Source: Undaria pinnatifida
Taxonomy: Eukaryota > Sar > Phaeophyceae > Laminariales > Alariaceae
Assembly: GCA_012845835.1 (NCBI GenBank)
Contig: JABAKD010000002.1
Coordinates: 21,418,274 to 21,482,273, forward strand
DNA: 64,000 bases
Reading direction: 5' to 3'
The translations under genes and the position numbers were made by a program. Below the pieces are notes generated by a model. That model was not told where the DNA came from. It saw only the letters and a program-made list of their open reading frames with translations, and did no database searches. Position 1 is the stretch's first letter. Each line of letters begins with the position of its first letter. Of this stretch, positions 1-10,417 are shown one piece after another.

Positions 1-124
1 AGTAGTAATTGCAACTGAGTTCAAAGTAAAGGAAAAGCCCTTTCACTCTGGCGGTGAATAATAGTCCACGTTACCACCCGAGGTTAGCGTCAAGGTGTCA
101 TAAAGCGGCGGCACTTTTGTAGTA

Positions 125-395
125 GACAGTACAGCAGCAGCAGGGCCACAACAGCAGCAATATAAAGCATAACAGCAGGAACAGAAAGAAGCAGCGGCAG
201 CTACTACTCGTACTGCTACTAGGTAGCTCAGGCGTAGAGTTTGGCTGAACCTACTCACCTGCAGTACATTCAAGCCACCTGATACGCTCACCACCGACAG
301 CAGCAACCGAATCGCAGCAGCGGCAGCGGTGGCGGCAGAAAACAGCAGGCATCAGGAGGCAGCAGGAGGCAGCAGCAGGCAGCAGCAAGTGAAAA
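125..395. repeat. Degenerate CAG-rich tract
   Basis: Imperfect runs of CAG, CAGCAGG and GGCAGCAG fill this stretch on the plus strand. The open frames here are alanine, cysteine or glutamine strings typical of a trinucleotide repeat. I see no gene signal. Confidence 0.7.
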
Positions 396-941
396 ACGAG
401 CTGTAGAACTCATTTCGTATGGCCCACTGAACGCAAACATGTGGGGGCCGGCTGAGATTTTTTAAATGAAATTCTATTACAATAGTGATTCTCATTGCAT
501 CTTCGTCCAAAACCGTCTTCAAGTAATAAAAACGTTTAGGTCTACCACAAGCTACTTTTCAGTGACAATCCTGTGTCCACGAGCTCAAATTGGTTCGACA
601 CGAAACCATCCGTCTCCCTCCTGTCTCCCACCAGTCCGAACGCCAGCGCCCGCCAGAGCCCGCTTTGGTCTTGGGCTCGCTCGTAATCACGAGTTTTTCC
701 GCGTGCCTGATACAGGCTCTGCTTCTCTCGAAAAAATAAATCAAAAAATAGAGTATAAGTATAGGAACAGTCGAAAATTGTCATTGCTGTGAATAGCAAA
801 AAAATTATCCACTTGGGAAATGCGTATATATATACGACACCTCCAAAATAGTCTGCTGGCGACCTGTTCCGGCTGGGTCCACGACAGCGGTACAGCTTCT
901 TCGATGTATGCGTAGCTCCGTAGGAAGGTTCGATCACAGCT
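396..941. other. No recognisable gene
   Basis: Short overlapping frames occur on both strands but none shows a domain, a splice context or similarity to anything I know. No repeat was recognised. The stretch ends where host repeat H begins. Confidence 0.5.
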
Positions 942-1359
942 GCTCGGCGCGCTGATGCAGATGCTCTATCGTTAAGCGGTACACGTGCTCGTTCTAGAGC
1001 CGTGTAGTGGTTTCAGCATTGGTAGATGATCCATCTGCAATTGCTAGGTTGCGATTTGACTCTGCAATTGTTCACACTTATAATTTTTACCAGGAATTGT
1101 TGCACGAGTTTTTAGCTTCCTTAATAATTTCGCCGCATGTTGATGATGCAGCTGTCCTCCTCGCAATCAATTCCAGTCAGATGTAGACCATCAGGAATGT
1201 CTTCCCAACGATCTTGCTGTGCGCACTGCGCATGTCGAGACTCATAACCTTTTCAGTATTCGGTTTGTAAAACCTTGGAAGATGGTATCATAGCGCTGGC
1301 AGTGGTCAATCTACCTTGCGGGCCACCTGCACTATGAGCTTCCACCAAAATCTGCTTCC

Positions 1360-1620
1360 ACGCTTCCATGCCGTGGAAGCTTCCATTAAATCTTCCACGG
1401 AAGCTTCCACGGAAGAAACTTCCACGGAAGCTTCCACGAAAGCTGCCACGGAAGCTTCCACGGAAGCAACTTCCAGGGAAGCAACTTCCACGGAAGCTTC
1501 CATGTAAGCTTCCGCGGAAGCTTCCACGGAAGCGACTTCCACGGAAACAATTTCCACGGAAACAATTTCCACGGAAGCTTCCATGAAAGCGTTCACGGAA
1601 GGTTCCACGGAAGCAACATA
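1360..1620. repeat. Element A left arm, CCACGG-type 12/15-bp array
   Basis: Units are GCTTCCACGGAA (12 bp) and GCAACTTCCACGGAA (15 bp). AAGCTT and CCACGG alternate. Nearly all cores here are CCACGG, in contrast to the right arm. Because 12 and 15 are multiples of three, several frames stay open on both strands, and those frames should not be read as genes. Confidence 0.9.
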
Positions 1621-1622
1621 AT

Positions 1623-1645
1623 CCTAACCCTAACCCTAACCCTAA
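1623..1645. repeat. Interstitial telomere-like tract (CCCTAA)n in element A
   Basis: Nearly four copies of CCCTAA, in register, join the left and right arms of the array directly. It is too short and too internal to be a chromosome end. Confidence 0.9.
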
Positions 1646-1649
1646 GCTT

Positions 1650-2860
1650 CCATGGAAGTTACTTCCATGGAAGCTTCCATTACTTCCGCGAAAGCTTCCA
1701 TTACTTCCATGGAAGCTTTTGTAGAAGCTTTCGTGGAGGCTCTCGTGAAATTTACTTCCACGGAAGCTTTCATATGTCCCATATCTTCCATGGAAGCTTC
1801 CACGGAAGCTTACGGAATCTCCCATAAAAGATTCCGTGGATGTTACTTCCGTGGAAGATTTCATGCCTTCCATGAAAGCTTCCACGGAAGCTTCCATGAA
1901 GACTTCCGTGGAAGGTTCTTCCGTGAAAGCTTCCATAACTTCCGCGAAATCTTCCATTACTTACCATGAAAGCTTCCATGGAGGCTTTCGTGGAAGTTAC
2001 TTACATGGAAGCTTTCGTGGAAGCTTTCGTGGCAGCTCCCGTGGAAGTTACTTCCGTGGAAGCTTTCATATCTTCCATATCTTCCATGGAAGCTTCCATG
2101 AAGACTTCGGAGGAAGTTACTTCCGTGAAAGCATCCATAACATTCGCGAAAGCTTCCATTACTTCCATAAAAGCTTCCATGGAATATCCCGTGGAAGTTG
2201 CTTCCATGGAAGCTTTCGTGGAAGCTTTCGTGGAAGCTCCCGTGGAAGTTACTTCCGTGGAAGCTTTCATATCTTCCATATCTTCCATGGAAGCTAGGAG
2301 GCTTCCATGAAGACTTCGGAGGAAGTTACTTCCGTGAAAGCTTCCATAACATTCTCGAAAGCTTCCATTACTTCCATGAAAGCTTCCATGGAAGCTTTCG
2401 TGGAAGTTACTTCCATGGAGTCTTTCGTGGAAGCTTTCGTGGAAGCTCCCGTGGAAGATATGTCGGTGAAAGCTTTCAGGTCTTCCACATCTTCCATGGA
2501 AGCTTCCACGGAAGCTTTCATGGAAGCTTCCGTGGAAGTCACTTCCGTGAAAGCTTTACTAATTTCGGCGAAAGCTTCCATTACTTCCATTAAAGCTTTC
2601 GTGGAAGTTACTTCCATGGAAGCTTTCGTGGAAGCTTTCGTGGAAGCTCCCGTGGAAGTTACGTCCGTGGAAGCTTACATATCTTCCATATCTTCCATGG
2701 AAGCTTCTACGGAAGGTCCATGGAAGCTTCTATGAAAGCCTTCATGGAAGCTATGGGAGCTTCCATGGAAGCTTTTATTGAAGTTTCCACTGCGTCAAAT
2801 GCTTCCATGGAAGCTTCCATGGAAGCTTCCATGAAAGCGGTGAAAGCTTCCACGGAAGCT
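1650..2860. repeat. Element A right arm, CCGTGG/CCATGG array with ~200-bp higher-order repeat
   Basis: Units are mostly TTCCATGGAAGC, TTTCGTGGAAGC and TTCCGTGGAAGT. A larger period is visible: the landmark AGCTT(T)CATATCTTCCAT or its variant begins at 2061, 2262, 2471 and 2672, spacings of 201, 209 and 201 bp. Long frames rich in Glu-Ala-Ser or Phe-His-Gly-Ser are by-products of the repeat. Confidence 0.9.
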
Positions 2861-3537
2861 TTGATGAGCTTCCACGCAAAATGCAAGTAGTGCCGGAGGC
2901 CAACCTTGCTGGGGGTTGAAAATCAAAGATATTTTACGTTGAAAGTTGCCGTTTGTGGGCGAGAAACGCAAGAGGAGAATGGAGGAACAAGAGGGAGAGA
3001 GCAGGAGTGCGTGGGGGGGGTGCGCTTGCACGGCCGTTGTCGATCAACTCAGCTCTAGGGCTACGTAGATTTTTACCCTACGGGTCTTTGCATGATCTAC
3101 CGACAGCAACGTTCCCTGAGACTTATGGCCTAACATACCTGCGGCAACGCTCCCTGAGCTTTTCTTGTGGAAGTTTGGCCACGTCAACATCCCAATAGTC
3201 AACCAAACATCCTATTCCCTCAACGTTGCTTATATGTACGCGATTGTACGGCATTACGAGTGACTCGTATCTATTGCACCGCATTGCTCGTACGTAATTC
3301 TGCTGCTACCAGGTAAGCAGTAGGTCGAGCGGTGGCATAACGCCGACTACGATGCTTCTGATTATTAACCTGTACAATGTTCCCCGTCGAGGGATGGGTG
3401 ACGCAAGAGGCTGATGCTTTTGCATTTTGCACCCCCACGCGTTTGCCCGTATCACAACGGTAGAGTATGCACCTATTTCGCGATTTGATTGGTTCGGGTG
3501 TATAAGAAATGAAGGTACTGCTGTGTAGGGACGGCGC

Positions 3538-3792
3538 AGCTGAGTCATCCCACGATAGGGGTTTCAGTTTTTGCGCCAAAAAGTCCCTGACCAATTGAGC
3601 TCCCCATGTGAGGAACTACCGGTTTGTAAAGCAATTTCACGAATACATATGTTTTTAGGACTAAGCCATAGAAGATTGGCCGGGATGCGCGAACGAATGC
3701 CTTCGACGTCATTTTCGAGTGATGTATTGAATTTCTCATGTGAGGAGCTCAGGGACTGATGCTGTGCACCCCTACCGTGGGATGGCTCAGCT
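3538..3792. mobile_element. P-family inverted-repeat element, copy 1
   Basis: A 255-bp non-coding element with 25-bp terminal inverted repeats, 23 of 25 alike; both begin AGCTGAGYCATCCCACGRTA. Inside are GTGAGGAACTACCGG and GCGCGAACGAATGCCTTCG, which recur in the copies at 41185-41488 and 48244-48541. It looks like a MITE. No clear target-site duplication was seen. Confidence 0.75.
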
Positions 3793-4431
3793 AATTTTTG
3801 TCGATGCTGCTGTTTTCGCCTACCTGGTACAACTACTGTTGTGCACATATCAGTTCACCGAGAAGCTAGAGTAGCTGCGACTTTCATGTGCCCGGCATCT
3901 AATAAGCATTCGGGTGCAGCTTCAAAGTGCCGTTTGTTGCTGTGCTCAGGACATTTGATGCGCATACAACAGTCCACTACCGGTATTTACTACCATTAAC
4001 ATGCTGTGCTGCAACCAGCAATAAAATCATCTACCCCCACGCACATCAAGCAGTCTACAGCACCAGCATTATCCTGCGCACTGCTGATGGTGCGTAAGAG
4101 ATAAAAAAGACAAATGTACGACTCGTGGAGTGTAGTCAAAATAAACACGGTGATGTCCTTCGGACATTTGTTCCAATTTTGAAGTTCCTCTGCCTAGCGT
4201 TCGCCTTTTTTCTTCAAGTTAAAGTGTTTTTTTATGAAAAATTAAAAACGTCAGCTGTAAGTACGACCGATTGAATGTATTTCCAGAACTTTTGGAAAGT
4301 ACATCGACCGATGGGTAGCCGGCCATGAGCAATAATTTTCTGGTACATTTTGGTGCACGAACTGCTCTTTTGGAATAATCGAAGATGCAGCTGTGTCGGG
4401 TGATTCAGGTGATCATGTGAGCGAGACTATA
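3793..4431. other. No recognisable feature
   Basis: No open frame of note, repeat or RNA signature was found. Confidence 0.5.
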
Positions 4432-4545
4432 CACATCGCACGACCGCAACAACTCGAGAGGCGCGAACCTCGACCGCTGCACAATATGCACATCGCGCGA
4501 CCGCAACAACTCGAGAGGCGCGAACCCCGAACACCGCACAATACT
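4432..4545. repeat. 57-bp tandem duplication
   Basis: Two adjacent units start at 4432 and 4489 and both contain CGACCGCAACAACTCGAGAG. The reading frames across them are repeat-derived. Confidence 0.85.
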
Positions 4546-5352
4546 GTATCACAGCAGACAAACCCTCCCGCGACCTGCGTACTATGTTGGAGAAACGACA
4601 GCAGCAGCCTTTCTTTTAGCAGCGATGCATCTGGCACGAGCAAGGTCAACTAACAAATACAAATCGAACCGGATTTCAGCATCAGCACACCCGGTGACCA
4701 ACCTTGGGTGCCAGAGCTCTGGGCACTATAGACACGCCTGGGCCAGGCAGGGTCTGTTGACCAGAGGTTGTCCCCCCTTGGCCAAAGGGAGGCTAGTCGG
4801 CACGATTTAGGTGCTAAACGAGAGAGATAAGTTGTTGTACTAGCTCCAAACACAAGAAAACAAGCGATCTTAACTTCATCCCCGAATCCCCATACCAGAA
4901 TCCAGAAGAGGATAAATAGAAACTCCTGTTGTCTTCACATCTAAATATAAATAACGTTCACACCGCACATCAGATCCTCAGCAGTCAATCATCACCAAGC
5001 AAATCAGCTGTCGTATCTTACCGCCAACACTACACCATCTCTGGTGCTCCACTGTCCACAGCACGGGCCTTCAGGCGGTGCAGCACGAGGGGGCGGGAGT
5101 ACTCTTATTGTAGTGTTTTCCGCACGCTGCACGCTGCTCTCTCTGCAGGCTGCCGCAGAAGTTCGAGGCAGACAGAGCTCTAGTTGCGACTGCTCATGCA
5201 ATAGGTGGAGGTTGATAGGTCTGACGCATACTTGAAAAACAAATGCAAGATGCAACTTGCCCAGCTCCATGTAAAACATCAACTGTTGTACAGAAGGACA
5301 CTAGCTGTGACCGAACCGACAACGGAACGTCAGCTATGACGCGGAATACAAT
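4546..5352. other. No recognisable gene
   Basis: Short frames only, without motifs. No repeat family of this window was recognised here. Confidence 0.5.
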
Positions 5353-5431
5353 ACGAAAAGCCCACCAGCAGGCACGGAAGTTTTATGGACCAGCGGCGAA
5401 AATATGAAAGGCCCGCCAGCAGGCACGGAAG
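5353..5431. repeat. 51-bp direct repeat pair
   Basis: The segment CCAGCAGGCACGGAAG with its upstream flank occurs twice, starting at 5353 and 5404. Confidence 0.75.
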
Positions 5432-5469
5432 CCTTACCGGCTAGCCGTATCGAGTTAGTACTTACTTAT

Positions 5470-5556
5470 ACTCTATGCTACTGAGTACCTACTAGATATA
5501 CTGCTGCACTCTATGTGTAGTCGCTGCTGAACGTGCTATTTGCTATTTCTTAACAC
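5470..5556 (+). repeat. Outlying block of host repeat H
   Basis: CTCTATGCTACTGA followed by TGCTGAACRT-like sequence and TTCTTAACA aligns with 11358-11480, which lies immediately right of H copy 2. In copy 1 the same block lies about 2.1 kb from the rest, so 3361-5469 would be inserted here, or the block was joined by a deletion in copy 2. Confidence 0.5.
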
Positions 5557-6454
5557 CCCCCCCGACAGAAACTCGCGTCTGCAAATAATGCCAACGTTGC
5601 AAGCAACGGCCTTGTTATTTGCAAATCTTACGCTGGGGTTATCTCCGTAACATATAGCTTGTGCAGCGAAGTGTCGTCGCAAGTGGTGTCCTCTTCACTA
5701 CTGAGGTTGCCACCTGAATAAATGCATGTTAATGCGTGTGTACGCTATCAACGTGAAACTGATGCTCGGAAAATCGAATACCAAGAAACAATACATTAAG
5801 GCCCGTGCGTTGACAGCGGCAATAATGTAGATGTAGTCAAATTCTATTTTTTTCTTTGTTTCCAGGTATTGGTGTTTGTATATGGATAGACTATACATAC
5901 ACATTTTTTTTTATAAATGGGCATTGTGCCATTTCATGAAGTATTTCAAACAATGATTCTGGTGTCAATACCAGCGAGACTCTGAAATTACAAAACATCA
6001 GTTGATTGGCACCAATGATCTATTTTTCAAATAGCAAGTACGTACTAATGAATGCTCTTTCAGAAGACAAACACAAGGATTCAAAGTTCAAAGTCTACCG
6101 TGTGTTCTACTGCCCTCGAAAACCAGGGAAATAATTCCCATATCAATGCCACACAAAATGTGCACGTTACAGCGTTCCGCGTATTGATGACCGCCGCGCA
6201 CGAGTAAGTTCTGTGCTCCAACTATATGTTTCGGCCTAAGTCACTAATGAAGCTGATGCAACTGATGTAGCTAAACTGATGACGCTGAAATGACTCTGAA
6301 ATGACGAAGCTAAAGCAGCTGATGAAAAAGCTGTCGAAAATGATGTATCCGCCGCTAGCTGCTGCAGTCGCCGTTGTAGAAGCCTCTGCCGTATCCACCT
6401 CGGAACACGTCCATGCTGTTGGCAGATCGTCCCGTTGGAGCTGATGATATTTGT
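5557..6454. other. No gene; degenerate GATGAAGCTGA-like tract at its right end
   Basis: Mostly unassigned. At 6230-6345 imperfect repeats of GATGAAGCTGATG occur just downstream of the copia pol stop, in what would be the element's 3' non-coding part. A similar tract is seen upstream at about 7436-7620. Confidence 0.45.
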
Positions 6455-7413
6455 TCAGGCCCTGAAATTCTTCATCAGCCCGATGAGCTAGCGGTGACGA
6501 CGCTTGTTGAGGAACTTCGTCCCTAAATCTGAGATGTTGTCCTCGGTCGGCAGGCACGCGACTAATTCTAACCTTGCATTCCTGTACAATTTCACGGATG
6601 TAGAAAATCCGTAGAACCACGTGCTTAGAACGCGAGCTGAGTGTGTGGTTTTCTCATCGCTAGTGCTGCTGCGACAAGTTTTGCCTCCATGGTTAACTGG
6701 GCCGTGATTCCCTAGCGACCCACCTTAAGGCTCACTGGCGCGTTTGACATCATCGTCATGTACGATGACATTGACTTGCCGTTACCCGGGTTGTTGCCCC
6801 AGTTGGCGTCCGAAGACGCGGTTAGGGCAAAACCCCTTTCATGTAGGTGATGTCGGAGTTGACCGTGTCGGCAAGGTAGCGAAGGACGTTCTTGGCCGCC
6901 TCCATGTGTGCATTGGATGGATTTTGCATGGCCCTCGCAAGTTGGTTGACACCATAGAGGATACCGCAGCGAGTAAATTGACCCAGGTACATTATTATTA
7001 AACCTGTGATTTCCTTATTATCGTTGTTTCTGTATGGCGTTAAGAAGATCCCCTTCTGGCTGGTCGAGCGACAGTTCCTTTCCTATTCCAGGCGTGCTCA
7101 CGGGTTCGAACGCTCCCAATCCGTACTTTTCGTCCAGGGTCCTTGTGCAGTCTGCTTGAGAGATGGTGAGTGTCCCGCTTTCACGATTTTGGTTGACTTG
7201 CATACCGAGAACCAGCGAGATGAAGCCCATGTACGTTGTAGCAAAGCGAATCATTAGCTTCTCCTTTAGAATCGTGAGTACCGCCTTGTCGCCTCCAGCA
7301 AGCACCAGGTCGTAGACGACGTAGAGGGTGAGGATGGCGTCCGGCTTCTTGCTCGTGTTCGCCGTGTTGTTGTTGATGGAGTCGTCGTCCGTGCAGGAAA
7401 CGTGCACCATGAA
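6455..7413 (-). pseudogene. Ty1/copia retrotransposon pol remnant (reverse transcriptase-RNase H)
   Basis: Read on the minus strand, the end of reverse transcriptase is followed by RNase H. A segment near 7300 reads ILTLYVVYDLVLAGG, where copia elements have YVDDL, so the catalytic Asp pair is disrupted. Next come LGMQVNQNRESGTLTISQAD, MYLGQFTRCGILYGVNQLAR, LTASSDANWGNNP (RNase H aspartate), TMEAKLVAAALAM, and FYIREIVQECKVRI near the C-terminus, ending in a stop at 6455-6457. The reading frame changes several times (near 7018, within the KGGF-like stretch near 6835, and near 6540) and has in-frame stops. Gag, protease and integrase are absent or unrecognisable, and I found no LTR pair. It cannot move by itself. 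Confidence 0.92.
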
Positions 7414-8460
7414 GCTATTATATTTAATGAAGGTGATGAACCTGAAGAAGCCGACGAAGCTGAAGCTTGGAATTAAGCAAACCCAGCTTTGGACTCCGAC
7501 GTAGTAGCTGCTGCCAGTCCTGCGGTAGCCGCCTTTGTTGTATGTAGTAGTGATGAGGCTGATGTAGCTTCCGCCAGGTTTGCTGCTACTGCTGCTGATG
7601 GAAATGATGATGATAATGCTGTCGAAGGCGTTTACCCCGTGTCTTGATCCGCTAAAGGCTCCATGTCTTGAGTTGCTGAACACGGCACTTTTTTTTTTTT
7701 CAAGACATTGATATTTGTGGTGGTGATGGCCCTTTGATAGATGATGGGTAGCTGATGGGAGCGGTAGTCGTTGATGATGACATCCCAGCGATGGATACGC
7801 AGCTGACGAAATTATGAAGGAGTGGTATAAGTAGAACACGAAGTAGCGGTAGTAGTCCCAGCGATATTTTCCGTTGGAGACAATGTAGTTAGACTGTGCA
7901 CGTTGTTACTGTTCCAGGCTCTCAACTCGTTGTCGATGCGTCCCTACAATGAGCTGCATCTGGTGGTCCGACGACTTTGAAAGCGTGTTCGAAACTATTC
8001 GATATTTTCTCCCCCTTTGAAGGGCCTTTCAGTCATCCGGGATCTGACCAAACAGTCCAAACGTCGTGGTCGAGGGCCCGTTGAGGTCCTTTTCGCACTC
8101 ACACTCCCGTTTCTTGAATATGTTGGGCTTCTCGCCTTATGTGTCACCATTGTGCTTCGCGTCCTGCATGACAGTGATGGGGACGAAAGAGTATCCTGCT
8201 TGGAAGCCCTGTCCCCTGACAACGTTTGACGATGCTGCTGAAAATTCTTGGCGAAGTTGGCGTTGCCGTTGTTGACCTGCTTCTTTTGGAGCTGGCACTT
8301 CGTCATCTGTATGAGACGCAGTCAAATGTACTCGGCACCATTTGGGTTCTTTTATACGGTGGATCGGGATCACTGCCGTGAGGGAACCACTGTTCCTTTG
8401 AGGTCTTGATCTTTCGTGCCGTTAACGTTTTGCGATACGAATCCGCAATGCAATGGTTAG
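7414..8460. other. Probable decayed flank of the copia remnant
   Basis: The minus frame that carries the reverse transcriptase continues open to 7839, but the added residues (His-, Ser- and Ile-rich) are low complexity and not copia-like. Minus-strand frames between 7995 and 8373 may be other copia parts, but no integrase or Gag motif is visible. Confidence 0.35.
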
Positions 8461-8604
8461 CTACGCTGTGCCAACAAAATCCCTAGAGTCTCTTCGTCAG
8501 TGAGGTACAGGGTCACTCGTGCGACTGGTGAAATGGCTCAAATCCCGTAGTGAAAAGGGGGGTATTACCATGAATTAACATCCCCCCTACCTTAGCATTG
8601 TTGG
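8461..8604. repeat. V-family dispersed repeat, copy 1
   Basis: Contains GGTCACTCGTGCGACTGG and a right end CCCCCCTACCTTAGC. Both recur in copy 2 (13236-13452), which has a near-palindromic CACTCGCGCGAG core and the end CCCCCCTACCGTAGC. Confidence 0.5.
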
Positions 8605-9341
8605 TATCTTCCATGTTGCAAATACTTTGTGTTGCGGCACACCTGTGTGGTACCGTACCGTTGTACTTTGCGAACCGCAACCTCAGAAAATTCATGATGA
8701 ATCAAAGTTTTTCTTTGCGGTACGAGTACATACACGGTACGAGCGAGCACATTTTCGTTCTGATCTTAGGTGCAGCTGGTGCGAACTTTCTGCCACCCTT
8801 GTGAGTTTGGTAATCGTAACTTTACGGCGCTTATTTGCTTGTACTTGAGCAAGCTTCCGCCATAGCTTTGTGGAATTGTTTGACGGACGTAGCGTTTGTT
8901 AAAATATCGCTCCGAGATGCAGCTGCTGTGCAATCCTGGTGCATTCTCCGACCGCATCTCTGCGGTCTTTACGGTTGCCGCACTTGGTACGAGCATGCGC
9001 CAACTTGCGTGTTGTTGTCTTGTTGTCTACGCCTCAATTTACTTCGTGCGCGTTCAGCTACAAAAAGTGTGGGACACCGTAACTTTATACAGTACGTGCT
9101 TACTGCACTGCTTCTAGCCTCACCACAACTTTGTGGGCTTTCGAATACCGTGACTGTACGACATGCACTTTTCAGTTGTACTACTGTAGGCACGAGTCTC
9201 AGCCACGTCTTCGTCGGCTTGATTTACGGACGCAACGCTTTAGTCAAATTGCCGGCCCGAAAAGGCATATTTTCAATCCTCAACCCGAACACAAGTGAAA
9301 TGCGAATGCAACTACTCTCGCTCTCTGAAGCAGTCAGCGAT
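8605..9341. other. No recognisable gene
   Basis: Frames on the plus strand reach 173 codons, but they lack motifs and overlap equally long frames on the other strand. GTACGAG-type words are frequent near 8700-8760. Confidence 0.4.
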
Positions 9342-9844
9342 GGCTCGGCGCGCTGATGCAGATGTTGTCTCGTTAAGCGGTACACGTGCTCGTTCGAGAG
9401 CCTCATAGTAATCTCAGCGGTTTTACATGATCAGTCTGCAATTTTTAAGCCGCGATTCGACTCGCTGCTGTTGCTCTCGCTTTCATCTCTGTTGTTCCTG
9501 AGTAGTCTAGTCGATGATGTAGCAAGCAGTCTTCTTAGCAGCAATTGTTAGCGAGCTGTATAAGTCTTCCGAAACGTCTTCCTGGTGACCCTGTGATGTG
9601 CGCACCGCGTTCTCGAGGCTCATAAACTATTCGTTATTCGATTGGCATGTAACCCTTGGCAGAATTGCGCTTGTAATCGTGAATCTACCTGGCTGGCGCT
9701 GGGAAGTCAAAGAATATACTTCGTGTTGAACGTTGCCGCTTGTGGGCGGGAAACGCAGAAAGAAAAGTTAGAAAAAAGAGTGGGAGAAAACAAGAGAGTG
9801 TCACGGACGCACGTTATTTGACTTTTCGGCGTAGGTTCGCGGCA

Positions 9845-10235
9845 ATGACCGCGGAACTTCCACGAACTTCCGTGGGTGTTGCCACGGGCTACCATGCAAA
9901 TCCGCGGGTTTCCACGGCAAGTGCCAAAGCTAATGGTACTTCCATGGCAAACGCCACGGTTGTGGCCACGGCACGTGCCGCGGTTCTGTCCGTGGCACAC
10001 TCCGTTGTACCGACCTTGGCAACTCACGATAGTCCGCGGCAAATGCCACGGCAGTTTCCGTGGAAACTGCCGTGACATATTCCATAGCCACCCGCGGCCA
10101 TTGCCACAGCAACGCGGCAATCACCACGGAAATCCGCCGGCGTCCGCGGCAATTACCACGGAAGTTTCCGCGGACGTCCAACCGCAGCAATTTCCTCGGC
10201 CATCCGCGGCCGTCCGCGGCCATTGTCACGGCAAT
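9845..10235. repeat. Element B left arm, CCACGG/CCGCGG array
   Basis: About twenty CCRYGG cores in roughly 390 bp, set in units such as GCCACGGCAAT and GGAAGTTTCCGCGG. CCACGG and CCGCGG dominate, with a few CCGTGG and CCATGG. Confidence 0.85.
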
Positions 10236-10244
10236 CCTCCGACA

Positions 10245-10412
10245 GTGATATACGTTATTTGACAATTCCAACCATGCCCCAGTGATGTTATTGGGGGGCA
10301 CTTCGACCGGTACTATTTCGTATGGGTTAGCGTTAGGGTTAGCGTTAGGGTTAGGGTTAGGGTTAGGGTTAGGGTAAGGGTTCCATGGTTTTCAAACACA
10401 CAATAATATAAG
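10245..10412. mobile_element. Inner E-type module with telomere-like core, nested in element B
   Basis: The left end reads GATATACGTTATTTGAC and the reversed right end reads TGTCTTATATTATTGTGTG, both resembling the outer ends of element B. Between them are GGGGCACTTCGACCGGTA, the telomere-like tract and TTCCATGGTTTT. The same order is found alone at 45850-46004. Confidence 0.6.
10324..10380. repeat. Interstitial telomere-like tract (TTAGGG)n in element B
   Basis: About nine GGGTTA units, two of them altered to GCGTTA, ending GTAAGGG. It lies between the two arrays with orientation opposite to the tract in element A. Confidence 0.9.
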
Positions 10413-10417
10413 ACACC

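Larger units (their letters stand above)
1320..2902. mobile_element. Element A: inverted-repeat element with palindromic CCRYGG array
   Basis: The body is flanked by the direct repeat ACCTTGC at 1313-1319 and 2903-2909. The matching position in H copy 2 (9687-9693) has a single ACCTGGC, so it looks like an empty site. The left end reads GGGCCACCTGCACTA and the reversed right end reads TGGCCTCCGGCACTA, 12 of 15 alike. Inside lies an array of 12-bp units such as GCTTCCACGGAA, with 15-bp variants, split by a telomere-like tract. No transposase is present, so it would be non-autonomous. A 7-bp duplication (9 bp with one mismatch) would suit a cut-and-paste DNA transposon, but I cannot name the superfamily. 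Confidence 0.75.
942..3360 (+). repeat. Host repeat H, copy 1, interrupted by element A
   Basis: Three blocks (942-1312, 2910-3002 and 3003-3360) align in the same order and orientation with 9342-9686, 9694-9793 and 10899-11333. Shared landmarks are GGCGCGCTGATGCAGATG followed by CGTTAAGCGGTACACGTGCT at the left, GTTGCCG then TGTGGGCG in the middle, and TGCGCTTGCACG then GATGCTTCTG at the right. Between blocks 1 and 2 this copy contains element A, which copy 2 lacks. I see no protein in H, so it is a non-coding dispersed repeat, possibly a decayed transposon. A further short block (5470-5556) matches the DNA just right of copy 2. Confidence 0.8.

Noticed and set aside
1253-2735. Many overlapping frames of 70-234 codons rich in Ser-Phe-His-Gly or Glu-Ala-Ser
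   Set aside because: They follow from 12- and 15-bp palindromic units that contain no stop in several frames on both strands. No start context or domain.
1360-2860. Centromeric satellite
   Set aside because: The array is short, delimited by inverted ends and a direct repeat, and inserted in a dispersed repeat.
7995-8373. Copia Gag or integrase on the minus strand
   Set aside because: Composition is suggestive, but no zinc knuckle, HHCC or DDE motif is visible in any frame.
6200-8460. Complete copia element with LTRs
   Set aside because: No pair of long direct repeats and no integrase or Gag found on either side of the pol remnant.
10324-10380. Chromosome end or fused telomere
   Set aside because: Only about nine units, internal, framed by conserved non-telomeric sequence that recurs at 45.9 kb.
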